Positions 26,433 to 34,345 of a DNA stretch of 64,000 nucleotides are shown one piece after another. The DNA is from Thermoflexus hugenholtzii JAD2. GTDB taxonomy: Bacteria > Chloroflexota > Dehalococcoidia > UBA2979. The DNA is taken from the NCBI GenBank assembly GCA_945903275.1, contig CAMDNW010000005.1, positions 1 through 64,000 of the forward strand, in the 5' to 3' direction. The translations under genes were made by a program, and so were the position numbers. Within the stretch, counting starts at the first letter, position 1, and each line of letters begins with the position of its first letter. The notes below the pieces were generated by a model that was not told the origin of the DNA, did not search any database, and saw nothing but the letters and a program-made list of their open reading frames with translations.

Positions 26433-27050
26433 GTGCACCTCGAAGTCATCAGGACGAAGGTGGACGGTGGTTCGCTGGCCTTCGCGCATCACGGCGTTGA
26501 CCACGGTGCGGTTGGTATCGACGTGACCGAAGGCGTCGCCCGAGATGTAGAGGCGGGTCTCTTAGCCCTGTTCGAGGCCGACGCCGCACTTCGTCAGTGT
26601 GTGTTCGCCGGAGGTGCTGGGTTGCAGGTCGCCGAAGATGTCGCGCAGCGCGCGTTCGCCGGTCTTGCAGACGGCGCGCGGTGTGAGTTAGCAGTCCTTG
26701 CCTTTGCGCCTGAGGAGCCCCTCTTCTTCGAGCATTGAAGTCAGTTCCTGCAGCCGCTCGGCGATGCGGCGGGAGTCTTAGCCGAGGAGGCGCTCGATCT
26801 TGTCGAGGTAGAGGGTGGAGGCGTCGTTCATGCGGATGGCGCGTTCGAAGTCGCGCTCCATCAGGTCGCGCATTCCTAGCATGCGCTGGCCGCCGGGGTA
26901 CTCGGTACCCTCGCGGAGCATCCAGTTCAGCACGTCGCGGAGGTCGCTGCCGTCCAGCAGTTCCTGAGCGATGCGATCCATGGCATCGTCGGTGGTGAAC
27001 GACTCCAGCGACTGAGTGCCGTCTCATACGCAGTAGCGGTACTGCGTCAC
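26433..27050 (-). pseudogene. VWA-domain (CoxE/chelatase-like) protein, truncated and with in-frame stops
   Basis: Read from a GTG at 27050 (GGAGG upstream), one uninterrupted frame shows the N-terminal region of a VWA-domain protein family: QYRYCV-stop-DGTQ, then RMLGMRDLMERDFER, LTPRAVCKTGERALRDIFGDL, and TNRTVVNAVMREGQRTTVHL followed by DDFEVH. The frame is kept for about 600 bases but contains four stops: TGA where the family has Trp (WDGTQ), and three TAA codons. Homology ends exactly where the VWA domain should begin, next to the RND operon end. So both nonsense mutations and loss of the 3' half have occurred. Confidence 0.75.
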
Positions 27051-27117
27051 GAGACCTCCGAGGCTGCGCTTGCCTCGATGTTCATCCTACGTGCAACGCG
27101 GGTGGGAAAGCGGGCGG

Positions 27118-29094
27118 TTAGGAGTCAGGCGTGCGGCCGGCGGCGGCGGCGGCGGCGATCAGGCCAGCGTAGAAGGCGGCGCCTTCCGGCTTGAGGTGGA
27201 TGTGGTCGTCGTAGAGCAGGTTGGTCTTGCCGTCGCTCGCCGCGTGCCAGTCGACGAGCACGGTGTTGGGGTACCGGCGGGCCACGCGGGCGAGCAGTGC
27301 ATTGTTCGGCGCTTCCCAAGGACGGGGGACGCGGACATTCACAAGGAAGACCCGGTGGTCAGGTGCGAGGAAATCGAGCAGCAGATGGAGTTCATCATCG
27401 CGGATGATGCCGTTGTTCCCGATCTGAATGACGACGTTTGTATTGAGCGTGCCGGCGTCCGCGCGGTCACGGAGGACGCGGATGACGCTGTCGACGCTAC
27501 GTCCGGCGGCGGCATCGAGATCGACGACGCCAAACACGCGCGCGAGCGCGTAGGCGCTGCCGAGCATGACGGAATCACCGACGGCGGTGACGATCTCCGC
27601 CGCCGGGCGGTCGGCGGCCGGGTCGCCGACCACGAAGCCATGCATCGCTGTCGGCGCGATCGAGGAGGACGACTGGATCCCGGAGCTGGCGAGTTGCGGC
27701 TCGAGGATCGCTGCTGGCGGCACGGCGTCAGGCGCATCCACCGTGGGTTCAGGCACGCGAGTGGCCGTGGCGATCGGCAGCGGGGCGATGGCTAGTGGGG
27801 CCGCAGGGGTCACCGGGCTACCAGCGATTGCCGGGGCAGGCGGGATATCGGAGACGAAGATGCCGCTGCGGTTCGAGACGGCGAGGTAGGGGGGCGGCTC
27901 GGGGGCGCGCGCGGCGATCGTGGCACCGCCAAGTAGCAGCAGCCCGCCAGCCGCAGCCACTGCGCCGGCCAGCGCGCCGGCGCGGCTGAGACCCGGCCAG
28001 CGAGCGACTTCGGTGCGCCATTGCCAGATGGCACCTGTACGGAAGGGAGTCTCGATGAACTGATACGACAGTTCGGCCGCGAGCAGTGTGAGCGCGATCT
28101 GGGGAGCGAGCACCTGCCATGTGCCGTCGCGCAGGCCGAGCGCGCCGGGGAGCAGCAGCACGACGGGCCAGTGCCAGAGATAGATGCTGTACGAGCGGAG
28201 GCCAAGCCAGCGCAGCGGGGCGGAACCCAGTAACTGCGTCACAGGCATCTCCATGCGCACGCAGAGCGCGATCAAGGCCGCGCTGGTGAGCGTCATCAGC
28301 TCCAGACCGCCGCGGAACAGCAGCGTCGAGCTGCCGTCGAGGAACAGGAACAGGTCGACCGCGACGACGAGCCCCACGATGCCCAGTGCGCCGATGGTGG
28401 CCTCTTCCGTGTACCCGATACGGCGGCCGAGCACAGGCTTGCAGATGAACGCGAGCGCCGCGCCGACGAGCAGCGCGGAGGCGCGGGTGTCGGTGGCGTA
28501 GTAGAGGCGGTCGAGCGACGCGCCGCCGATGTCGAGGAAGTAGGCGAGTAGCGCTGACGCGATCGCTGTGGCGAGGATCAACATGAAGACGAAACTGTGA
28601 CGTAGCCGAGGCAGCAACAGCATGAGCACGATGGGCCAGATGAGGTAGAACTGCTCCTCGACCGCGAGTGACCAGAGGTGCCGGAGGACGGATGGCTGGC
28701 CGATGGTCTCGAAGTAGGGCTGTTCACGGAAGACGAAGTACCAGTTGGTGACGTAGACGAAGGTGGCGAGTGCCTCGCTGCGCAGGGTGCTGAGGCGCAC
28801 GGGGTCGGTGAGCGCGGTGAGGGCGAGCATTGCGAGGACGAGTGCGCCGACTGCGGGAATCAGGCGTTTCGCACGGCGGAGCCAGAAGTGGCGGAGACCG
28901 ATCTGTCCGGTGGCGGCGTGCTCCTCGATCAGTCCGAGGGTGATGAGGTAGCCGCTGATGACGAAAAAGAGGTCGACGCCGAGGTAGCCGCCGGGGACGA
29001 GGGCGGGGTTGAAGTGGTACGCGAAGACGGCAGTGACCGCGAGCGCGCGTAATCCATCGATAGCGGGAAGGTATGCGGTAGACCTGCTCAGCAT
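27118..29094 (-). CDS. Acyltransferase-3 / SGNH-hydrolase fusion, cell-surface O-acetyltransferase
   Basis: 658 residues. The N-terminal 350 or so form an OafA/YrhL-type acyltransferase 3 domain with about ten helices; it opens with YLPAIDGLRALAVTAVFAYH, which includes the catalytic-type His, and FFVISGYLI. A linker rich in Pro/Ala follows, then a C-terminal SGNH domain with GDS at 506-508, GNN near 559 and the DxxH block DDHIHL near 629. Such two-domain proteins move acetyl groups across the membrane and place them on peptidoglycan, polysaccharide or lipid sugars. It is monocistronic in this window. Confidence 0.9.
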   Translation of the reverse strand: MLSRSTAYLPAIDGLRALAVTAVFAYHFNPALVPGGYLGVDLFFVISGYLITLGLIEEHAATGQIGLRHFWLRRAKRLIPAVGALVLAMLALTALTDPVRLSTLRSEALATFVYVTNWYFVFREQPYFETIGQPSVLRHLWSLAVEEQFYLIWPIVLMLLLPRLRHSFVFMLILATAIASALLAYFLDIGGASLDRLYYATDTRASALLVGAALAFICKPVLGRRIGYTEEATIGALGIVGLVVAVDLFLFLDGSSTLLFRGGLELMTLTSAALIALCVRMEMPVTQLLGSAPLRWLGLRSYSIYLWHWPVVLLLPGALGLRDGTWQVLAPQIALTLLAAELSYQFIETPFRTGAIWQWRTEVARWPGLSRAGALAGAVAAAGGLLLLGGATIAARAPEPPPYLAVSNRSGIFVSDIPPAPAIAGSPVTPAAPLAIAPLPIATATRVPEPTVDAPDAVPPAAILEPQLASSGIQSSSSIAPTAMHGFVVGDPAADRPAAEIVTAVGDSVMLGSAYALARVFGVVDLDAAAGRSVDSVIRVLRDRADAGTLNTNVVIQIGNNGIIRDDELHLLLDFLAPDHRVFLVNVRVPRPWEAPNNALLARVARRYPNTVLVDWHAASDGKTNLLYDDHIHLKPEGAAFYAGLIAAAAAAGRTPDS

Positions 29095-29318
29095 CTGTGC
29101 CCTAACTGACCGGACGCGCGCAGCAGAGTGTAGCGGCTCACGTGCTTGAGTTCGCGGCGATCCGGCAGGATCACGTGGAACGTTTAGAGACTGGGGCTAC
29201 GGGCGTGGTGGTTGTGCGGCGGCACGGGCTGCCGCGCCATCGTCGCCGTCGCGGCAGCTCGTGCCGCCGCCGCAGGCAACGAGTCGACATTTCCACCGTG
29301 CTCGGCCGTGACTGCGGG

Positions 29319-29358
29319 AACGACGAAGCCCGCGTCATATGACACGGGCTTCGTCGTT
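29319..29358 (-). terminator. Long hairpin terminator of the second molybdenum-subunit gene
   Basis: AACGACGAAGCCCG pairs perfectly with CGGGCTTCGTCGTT; after one mismatch the interior GTCATATGAC is itself a palindrome, so nearly all 40 bases pair. It lies 28 bases past the stop at 29386. The minus-strand tail is GC-rich. Confidence 0.75.
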
Positions 29359-29385
29359 ATATGCGAGCCGATGGATCGGAGCGGA

Positions 29386-31674
29386 TCACGCTCCGGCATC
29401 GCCGTTCTTGTCCATGAGTGCCTCGACGAGCACGCGCGGCGTGGCCGGGAGGGTGCGGGGGCGGATGCCGATTGCGGCGTTGATCGCGTTGGAGATTGCG
29501 CCCAGCGGCGGCACGAAGGTGATCTCACCTACCCCACGGACACCGAACGGGTGGCTGGGGTTGGGGACTTCCAGCACCACCGTGTCGATCATGGGCAGGT
29601 CAAGGGCGGTGGGCATCCGGTAGTCCAGCAGGCTGGAGTTCCGCAGGACGCCGTCCTTGTCGTAGAAGTACTCCTCAGTGAGTGCCATGCCGATCCCCTG
29701 TGCGGCGCCACCCTGGATCTGGCCCTCGACGTATGAGGGGTGCATGGCCATGCCGACCTCGGTTACGGTGGTGTACTTGAGTATGGTGACCTTGCCGGTG
29801 TCGGTATCGACTTCGACATCGACGATGTGGCCGGCGTAGGTGGGCGCGCGGGTGCCGCCAGCGTTGTCGGCATGGCCGCTGATGGGGCCGCCAGTGCCCT
29901 GCAATTGGGCTGCCAGTTGCTTGAAGGTGAGGGTGCGGGGCTTGCCGTCTTCGCCGGCGGGGCCAGTGACAGAGCCGTCAGCCTCGTAGGTCACCTTGTC
30001 GGGTGTGGTCTCCCAGATGCGGGCGACGCGCTCAACGAGGCGGTCCTTAACCTCGATAGCGGCCTTGTAGACGCTGGCGGCGGTGCCAGCGCCGGTACCG
30101 GAGCCGCCGGTGTTTCCGGTGAAGCCGATGGCGTCCGTGCCGACGAGGCGTGGCTTCACGTCCGCGTACGGGATACCGAGGACTTCGGCCATCGCCATGG
30201 CCTCGGTGGCGCGGAGGCCACCAATGTCCATCGCGGCGGCGTTGAGGGTGATGGTGCCGTCGTTGTTCACGGCGGCGTTGATGCTGTGCTGGCCTGTGTT
30301 TGCGTGCCAGAAGCCCACTGCGACGCCGCGGCCACGGTTTGTGCCGGTGAGTTCTGAGCGGTAGTGCGCGGTGTTCTTGACGGCTTCCATGACCTGCACG
30401 TTGCCACTCAAGGGGAGGACCATGCCGTTGGGGCGGCGGTCACCTTCCTTGGAGGCGTTCTGGAGGCGGAGGTCCATCGGGTCGACATCGAGGCGGTCGG
30501 CGAGTTCGTCAATGAGCGATTCGCAGACGAAGGTCGGCTGCGGGACGCCCGGGGCGCGGTAAGCCGCGTTACGGGGGCGGTTCACGACGACGTCGTAGGC
30601 GTCGATAAGGACGTGGGGGATGTCATAGTTGCCGAAGGCATGGTTGGCGCCGCCGCCCATGGAGGAACCGGGGAATGCGCCGGCCTCGTAGGCCATCCAG
30701 AGCTGGCCGGCGACGATGGTGCCGTCCTTCATCGCGCCGATCTTGCCGCGGATGTAGGTGCCGGAGGTGGGGCCGGTGGCCTGGATGACTTCCTCGCGGG
30801 TCATGGTGAGTTTGACGGGCTTGTTGGCCTTGCGGGCGAGCAGGGCAGCGATGGGCTCGCAGTAGATGCGGTTCTTGCCGCCGAAGCCGCCGCCGATTTC
30901 CATCGGGACGATGCGGATGCGGGAGGTGGGCATCTGGAGGATGCCGGCGAGCGGGTCGCGCACCGCGCCGAACTGGCCCTGCGAGGACGAGTAGATGACG
31001 AGGCTGCCGTCCGGGTTCCACGAGGCTGTGGCGGTGTGCGGCTCGATGTAGCCCTGGTGCGTGGTGCCCGTGTAGAACTCGTCTTCGACAATGATGTCGG
31101 CCTTCGAGAAGGCGTCGTTGACGTCACCCATTGCGACCTGGATGTGGCTGGCGATGTTGGTGGGCTTGTCTTCGCCCTTCGGGACGCCGGTCGGCTCCGC
31201 CGTGCGCATCTCCGGGTGGAGGATGGTGGCGTCTGCAGCCATGGCCTGCTGGGCGGTCATGACCGGTGGCAGCACTTGGTACTCGACCTCGATGAGGGCG
31301 AGGGCGTCTTCGGCGACGTGGACGCTGGTCGCGGCGATGGCAGCGACGGTGTGGCCGTGGAAAAGCACTTTGTTGACGGCGATGAAGTTGCCGATGGTGT
31401 AGTGGCGCGGCGTCGCGCCTGCGCCCTGTGGGGCGTCCATGCCGGGGAAGTCACGGCCGGTGATGATGGCTTCGACGCCGGGGAGAGCGAGGGCCTTCGA
31501 GATGTCGATCTTCTTGATGATGGCGTGGGCGTAGGGGCTCTTGAGCAGGCGCGCATAGAGCATGCGTGGGAGCCGGACATCGGCACCGTACTCGGCGCGC
31601 CCGGTGACTTTGTCGATGCCGTCGGGCCGGATGGGCCGGGTGCCGAGGACGCGGAACTTGGGTTGCGTGGTCAT
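29386..31674 (-). CDS. Xanthine dehydrogenase/aldehyde oxidase family molybdenum-binding subunit, second copy
   Basis: 762 residues, colinear with the subunit at 10660-12975 and clearly a paralogue: both open with an FRxxGTRPIRPDGIDKVTGR-type start. GGGFGGKNRIYCEP, AYRAPGVPQPTF and the C-terminal GVGEITFVPPLGA carry the molybdopterin and catalytic Glu positions. The most variable parts lie in the substrate-facing middle region (around AAMDIGGLRATEAMAMAE), suggesting a different substrate. As with the first copy, no FAD or iron-sulfur subunit genes are adjacent. It has its own hairpin downstream. Confidence 0.9.
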   Translation of the reverse strand: MTTQPKFRVLGTRPIRPDGIDKVTGRAEYGADVRLPRMLYARLLKSPYAHAIIKKIDISKALALPGVEAIITGRDFPGMDAPQGAGATPRHYTIGNFIAVNKVLFHGHTVAAIAATSVHVAEDALALIEVEYQVLPPVMTAQQAMAADATILHPEMRTAEPTGVPKGEDKPTNIASHIQVAMGDVNDAFSKADIIVEDEFYTGTTHQGYIEPHTATASWNPDGSLVIYSSSQGQFGAVRDPLAGILQMPTSRIRIVPMEIGGGFGGKNRIYCEPIAALLARKANKPVKLTMTREEVIQATGPTSGTYIRGKIGAMKDGTIVAGQLWMAYEAGAFPGSSMGGGANHAFGNYDIPHVLIDAYDVVVNRPRNAAYRAPGVPQPTFVCESLIDELADRLDVDPMDLRLQNASKEGDRRPNGMVLPLSGNVQVMEAVKNTAHYRSELTGTNRGRGVAVGFWHANTGQHSINAAVNNDGTITLNAAAMDIGGLRATEAMAMAEVLGIPYADVKPRLVGTDAIGFTGNTGGSGTGAGTAASVYKAAIEVKDRLVERVARIWETTPDKVTYEADGSVTGPAGEDGKPRTLTFKQLAAQLQGTGGPISGHADNAGGTRAPTYAGHIVDVEVDTDTGKVTILKYTTVTEVGMAMHPSYVEGQIQGGAAQGIGMALTEEYFYDKDGVLRNSSLLDYRMPTALDLPMIDTVVLEVPNPSHPFGVRGVGEITFVPPLGAISNAINAAIGIRPRTLPATPRVLVEALMDKNGDAGA

Positions 31675-31783
31675 GTGGTAGCCTCCAGTGCGTGGCGCTG
31701 ATCTGGGCGAGTATATGCGCCGCCGTGATAGATGAGTATGTCGGGCAGGTGGAGAGATTCCGTTGCCACGCCTCGGTTCTGGC

Positions 31784-32096
31784 CTACGTTAGCGATTTGA
31801 GGATATTCTTGGCTTCACCCTCGGTGAAGGCCCGCGTGGTCTGGGTGCTGGCGTTTCCGCCGCGACCGAGTTCGAGGAGGATGCGGGCGGCGGGGGCGGC
31901 GGGGGCGGCGGGGGCGTCGTCGGCGACCTCGATGAGGGTGGCGAAGTCGTGGTCACCCATGAGCATGTAGAAGAAGATGAGGCGTCCGTCGGCGTATGTG
32001 ACGGCCCGCTTGTAGGCGTAGATGCGGGCGGGGGGAATTCTTGATGTTCCGGACGCCCTGTTCGGTCAAAGAGACGAGGCTGAGGTAGGACGGCAT
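31784..32096 (-). pseudogene. GYD-domain protein with a +1 shift in a C-run
   Basis: From an ATG at 32096 with GGAG upstream, the reading MPSYLSLVSLTEQGVRNIKN matches the start of small GYD-domain proteins. At a run of six G (plus strand 32030-32035) one base too many moves the frame; the continuation in the other frame reads FFYMLMGDHDFATLIEV and ends GRGGNASTQTTRAFTEG, the normal C-terminal half. Removing one base restores about 103 residues. An Ala/Pro repeat (DDAPAAPAAPAA) sits in the C-terminal half. It may be a genuine pseudogene, a phase-variable tract or a sequencing error. Confidence 0.7.
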
Positions 32097-32201
32097 GGTG
32101 GTGCTCCTTGCTTGCGGAGTGTGTCGAGCGTCGAGGATGTTGGTGATGGGCTGGATGGTATTAGGTAGGGATGTGGAAGTGGTGTGTGAGCGGAGGGTGC
32201 G

Positions 32202-32570
32202 ATGAGGCGATGGTGGCAGGCCGGAGCGATGGTGGCGGTGTTGCTGGGTGGGGTGATGGCGATGGCACCCACGACAGTGCAGGCGGATGACGAGCACATG
32301 ATGGGTGCGCCGGCCATGACACCGATGCCGCCTCGACGTGCGGCACGGTCGGTGTGGCTGGTGGTACATGCCGGCGGGCCGGTGACATCGACGGTGGCGG
32401 CGGCGGGATGCCCGGCTCGGAGCGTGGGGCGGATCTTTGCGCTGGATGGGGCGGGGACGTTCGTGGGATTCGACCCTGCACCGGACTTTCCGTCGCTGAA
32501 TGCGGACTGGCTGGTCTTGTTCGCGGGTGGGGTGCCGGCGGGTATGCCGTTGGTCGTGGTGTGCGACTAG
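32202..32570 (+). CDS. Small secreted protein of unknown function
   Basis: 122 residues. The N-terminus (MRRWWQAGAMVAVLLGGVMAM) is a Sec signal peptide with probable cleavage near TVQA-DD. The mature part is about 90 residues with two Cys (GCPARSVGRIFALDG and the penultimate Cys of VVVCD) that could form a disulfide. No family is recognised. It lies between the GYD remnant and a convergent phosphoesterase gene whose stop is 18 bases away. Confidence 0.6.
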   Translation: MRRWWQAGAMVAVLLGGVMAMAPTTVQADDEHMMGAPAMTPMPPRRAARSVWLVVHAGGPVTSTVAAAGCPARSVGRIFALDGAGTFVGFDPAPDFPSLNADWLVLFAGGVPAGMPLVVVCD

Positions 32571-32588
32571 CGGGACGGTGAGGCTGAG

Positions 32589-33257
32589 TTAGAGTTGGTC
32601 GTCAGGGCCGTAGCGGCCGGGCCAGCGGATGGAGGGGCCGGTAGGGCGAACCTCGATGGGGATAGGGGAACCGTCGAAGGAGGCGGTGAGGGGGCCGTTG
32701 CGGTCGAAGTCGATATGGCCGATGTGGGAAGGGTTGGGGAGGCCGGGGGTTTCGCCGAGGCGGATCAGTTCGGCATGGCCTCGATCGGGGGTGAGTTCGA
32801 GGAGGGCGACGAGGCCCAGTCGGTGGCTGGACTGGTGGGGTATGAGTGCACTGCCGGAGTTGAGCAGGAGCGTGTGGTCCTCGTAGTCGAGTCGTTCGTA
32901 GTGTGAGTCGCCGGCGATGAGGATGTCGTATTCACCATCGCGGTAGGACTGGTACTTCATCCAAGCGACGCGGTCGGGGCGTTCGCGGTTGTCATCGGCG
33001 ATGTGGATGGCACCGATGCGCCAGCGTTCTCGTTCGAATGCGAGAAATTCGAGCATGCGAGCGTCTGGGTAGGTGTCATGATTGCCTTGGAGGGCGAGTA
33101 GTGGGGCGAACTGCTCGAGCCAGTCGAGGACTGCGGGGGCTGTGATGTCACCGGTGTGAAGGATGAGGTCGCAGGTGGAGAAGAAGGCGCGCGGCTCGGG
33201 CCCGAAGTTGTCGAGGCTCTGGGAATAGTGGGTGTCGGTGAGGATGCCGATGCGCAT
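32589..33257 (-). CDS. Metallophosphoesterase, YfcE-like, second copy
   Basis: The internal ATG at 33257 gives the family opening MRIGILTDTHYS; the ORF extension adds six residues without support. 222 residues carry the metal-binding blocks TDTH, HTGDI, QGNHD, AGDSHYE and the late NSGSA, so both metal sites look intact. It is longer than the paralogue at 1070 by a C-terminal extension ending WPGRYGPDDQL. It is followed upstream by the SDR gene (40 bases), so the two may form one transcript. The substrate is unknown. Confidence 0.85.
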   Translation of the reverse strand: MRIGILTDTHYSQSLDNFGPEPRAFFSTCDLILHTGDITAPAVLDWLEQFAPLLALQGNHDTYPDARMLEFLAFERERWRIGAIHIADDNRERPDRVAWMKYQSYRDGEYDILIAGDSHYERLDYEDHTLLLNSGSALIPHQSSHRLGLVALLELTPDRGHAELIRLGETPGLPNPSHIGHIDFDRNGPLTASFDGSPIPIEVRPTGPSIRWPGRYGPDDQL

Positions 33258-33297
33258 GGTGTCGGAGAGTAGCACGGGTGCTTACGCCAGTATTTGC

Positions 33298-34095
33298 CTA
33301 TCCGTCGGCGAGAGGTGTGAGGCCGGCAGGGAGGACGCCGGAGGAGGTCGATGCGCCGTCGATGAGGAAGATGGCGCCGGAGGCGTAATCGGAGGCCTCG
33401 GAGGCGAGGTAGACGGCGAGGGGGCCGATCTCGTAGTCGTGGCCGCGGCGGCCGATAGGCTGTGCGAGACCGCGTTCGTCGACTTCATCAGGGTTGATGA
33501 AGTGTGGGAAGGAGCCAGGGGCGATGCCGGTGCAGCGGATGTTTGCGCGGGCATATGTCATGGCGTAGGCGCGGGTGAGTTGGATCATGCCGGCTTTGGC
33601 GATACCGTACATAAAGTCGTCGCGACGGCCTCGCATGCCTGAGGGCGAGACAATGTTGATTACGCGGCCACCGCCCAGTTCGAGCAGATGCGGGGTGACG
33701 GCGCGCATGCAAAGGAAGGCTGATGTGAGGCTGCCATCGATGCCAGCGTGCCAGTCATCCAGGGTGTAGTCGGGGAAGGTTTTGCCTCGCGTGTCTCCGC
33801 CGCGGCCGGCGTTGTTGACGAGGATGTCGAGACGGCCGAAGGCGCCGATTGTGCTGGAGATCATCGCGTTGACCTGAGTTTCATCGGTGACATCACAGGA
33901 GATGGCGAGGGCGCGGCGGCCTTTCGCCTCGATCATTGCGCGCGTCTCGTCGATGGGGCCGGTGCGGCGACCGCAGATGACGACATCGGCACCGGCGTCG
34001 GCGAGGGAGAGGGCGATGGCCTGTCCGAGGCCAGAGCCCCCGCCGGTGACGAGTGCGACCTTGCCGGTGAGGTTCAGGCGGTCGAGGACGGACAT
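33298..34095 (-). CDS. Short-chain dehydrogenase/reductase
   Basis: The ATG at 34095 (MSVLDRLNLTGKVALVTGG) with GGAGGAG upstream gives 265 residues. Cofactor motif TGGGSGLG near 17, NNAG near 94, a Ser-containing strand (NIVSPSG) and YGIAKAG with the catalytic Tyr/Lys near 160 make it a complete classical SDR. The CGRRTGP turn after the second strand suggests NADP(H). It probably acts on a hydroxyacyl-CoA or a secondary alcohol. It lies immediately upstream of the phosphoesterase gene. Confidence 0.9.
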   Translation of the reverse strand: MSVLDRLNLTGKVALVTGGGSGLGQAIALSLADAGADVVICGRRTGPIDETRAMIEAKGRRALAISCDVTDETQVNAMISSTIGAFGRLDILVNNAGRGGDTRGKTFPDYTLDDWHAGIDGSLTSAFLCMRAVTPHLLELGGGRVINIVSPSGMRGRRDDFMYGIAKAGMIQLTRAYAMTYARANIRCTGIAPGSFPHFINPDEVDERGLAQPIGRRGHDYEIGPLAVYLASEASDYASGAIFLIDGASTSSGVLPAGLTPLADG

Positions 34096-34153
34096 GAGTG
34101 CTCCTCCGTGGTACGCACAGGGAAGGTAGTGCATCTGTGATATGGATGCGTGG

Positions 34154-34282
34154 CTACGGGATGGTTAACACCATTACCGTGCGGACGATGTAGTTGAGGC
34201 CGGTGATGTTGTTGGTCTTGACGATGCGGAGCCAATCGATACCTTAGCGCCCGCCGATGTCTGTGAGAGTTTCGCAGCGATA
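34154..34282 (-). pseudogene. LysM-domain C-terminal fragment
   Basis: One minus-strand frame reads CETLTDIGGR-stop-GIDWLRIVKTNNITGLNYI and ends VMVLTIP followed by a natural TAG. That is a complete LysM repeat at a protein C-terminus, with TAA where LysM has Tyr (GGRYGID). The upstream part of the protein is missing or unrecognisable; a further stop lies just before it. LysM domains bind peptidoglycan or other glycans. Confidence 0.65.
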
Positions 34283-34345
34283 CGGCGATGTTACCCCTAT
34301 CAGAAATCACTTTGCTGCTATGCCAATGGAGAAGGCGGTGTGGGC

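Noticed and set aside
26433-27050. Stop-codon reassignment or recoding as explanation for the VWA frame
   Set aside because: Both TGA and TAA appear in the frame, while all intact genes here use these codons only as ends, and the VWA domain is missing, so a pseudogene is simpler.
30364-31701. 445-residue plus-strand ORF
   Set aside because: Antisense shadow of the second molybdenum-subunit gene with the same biased composition as 10414-13074.
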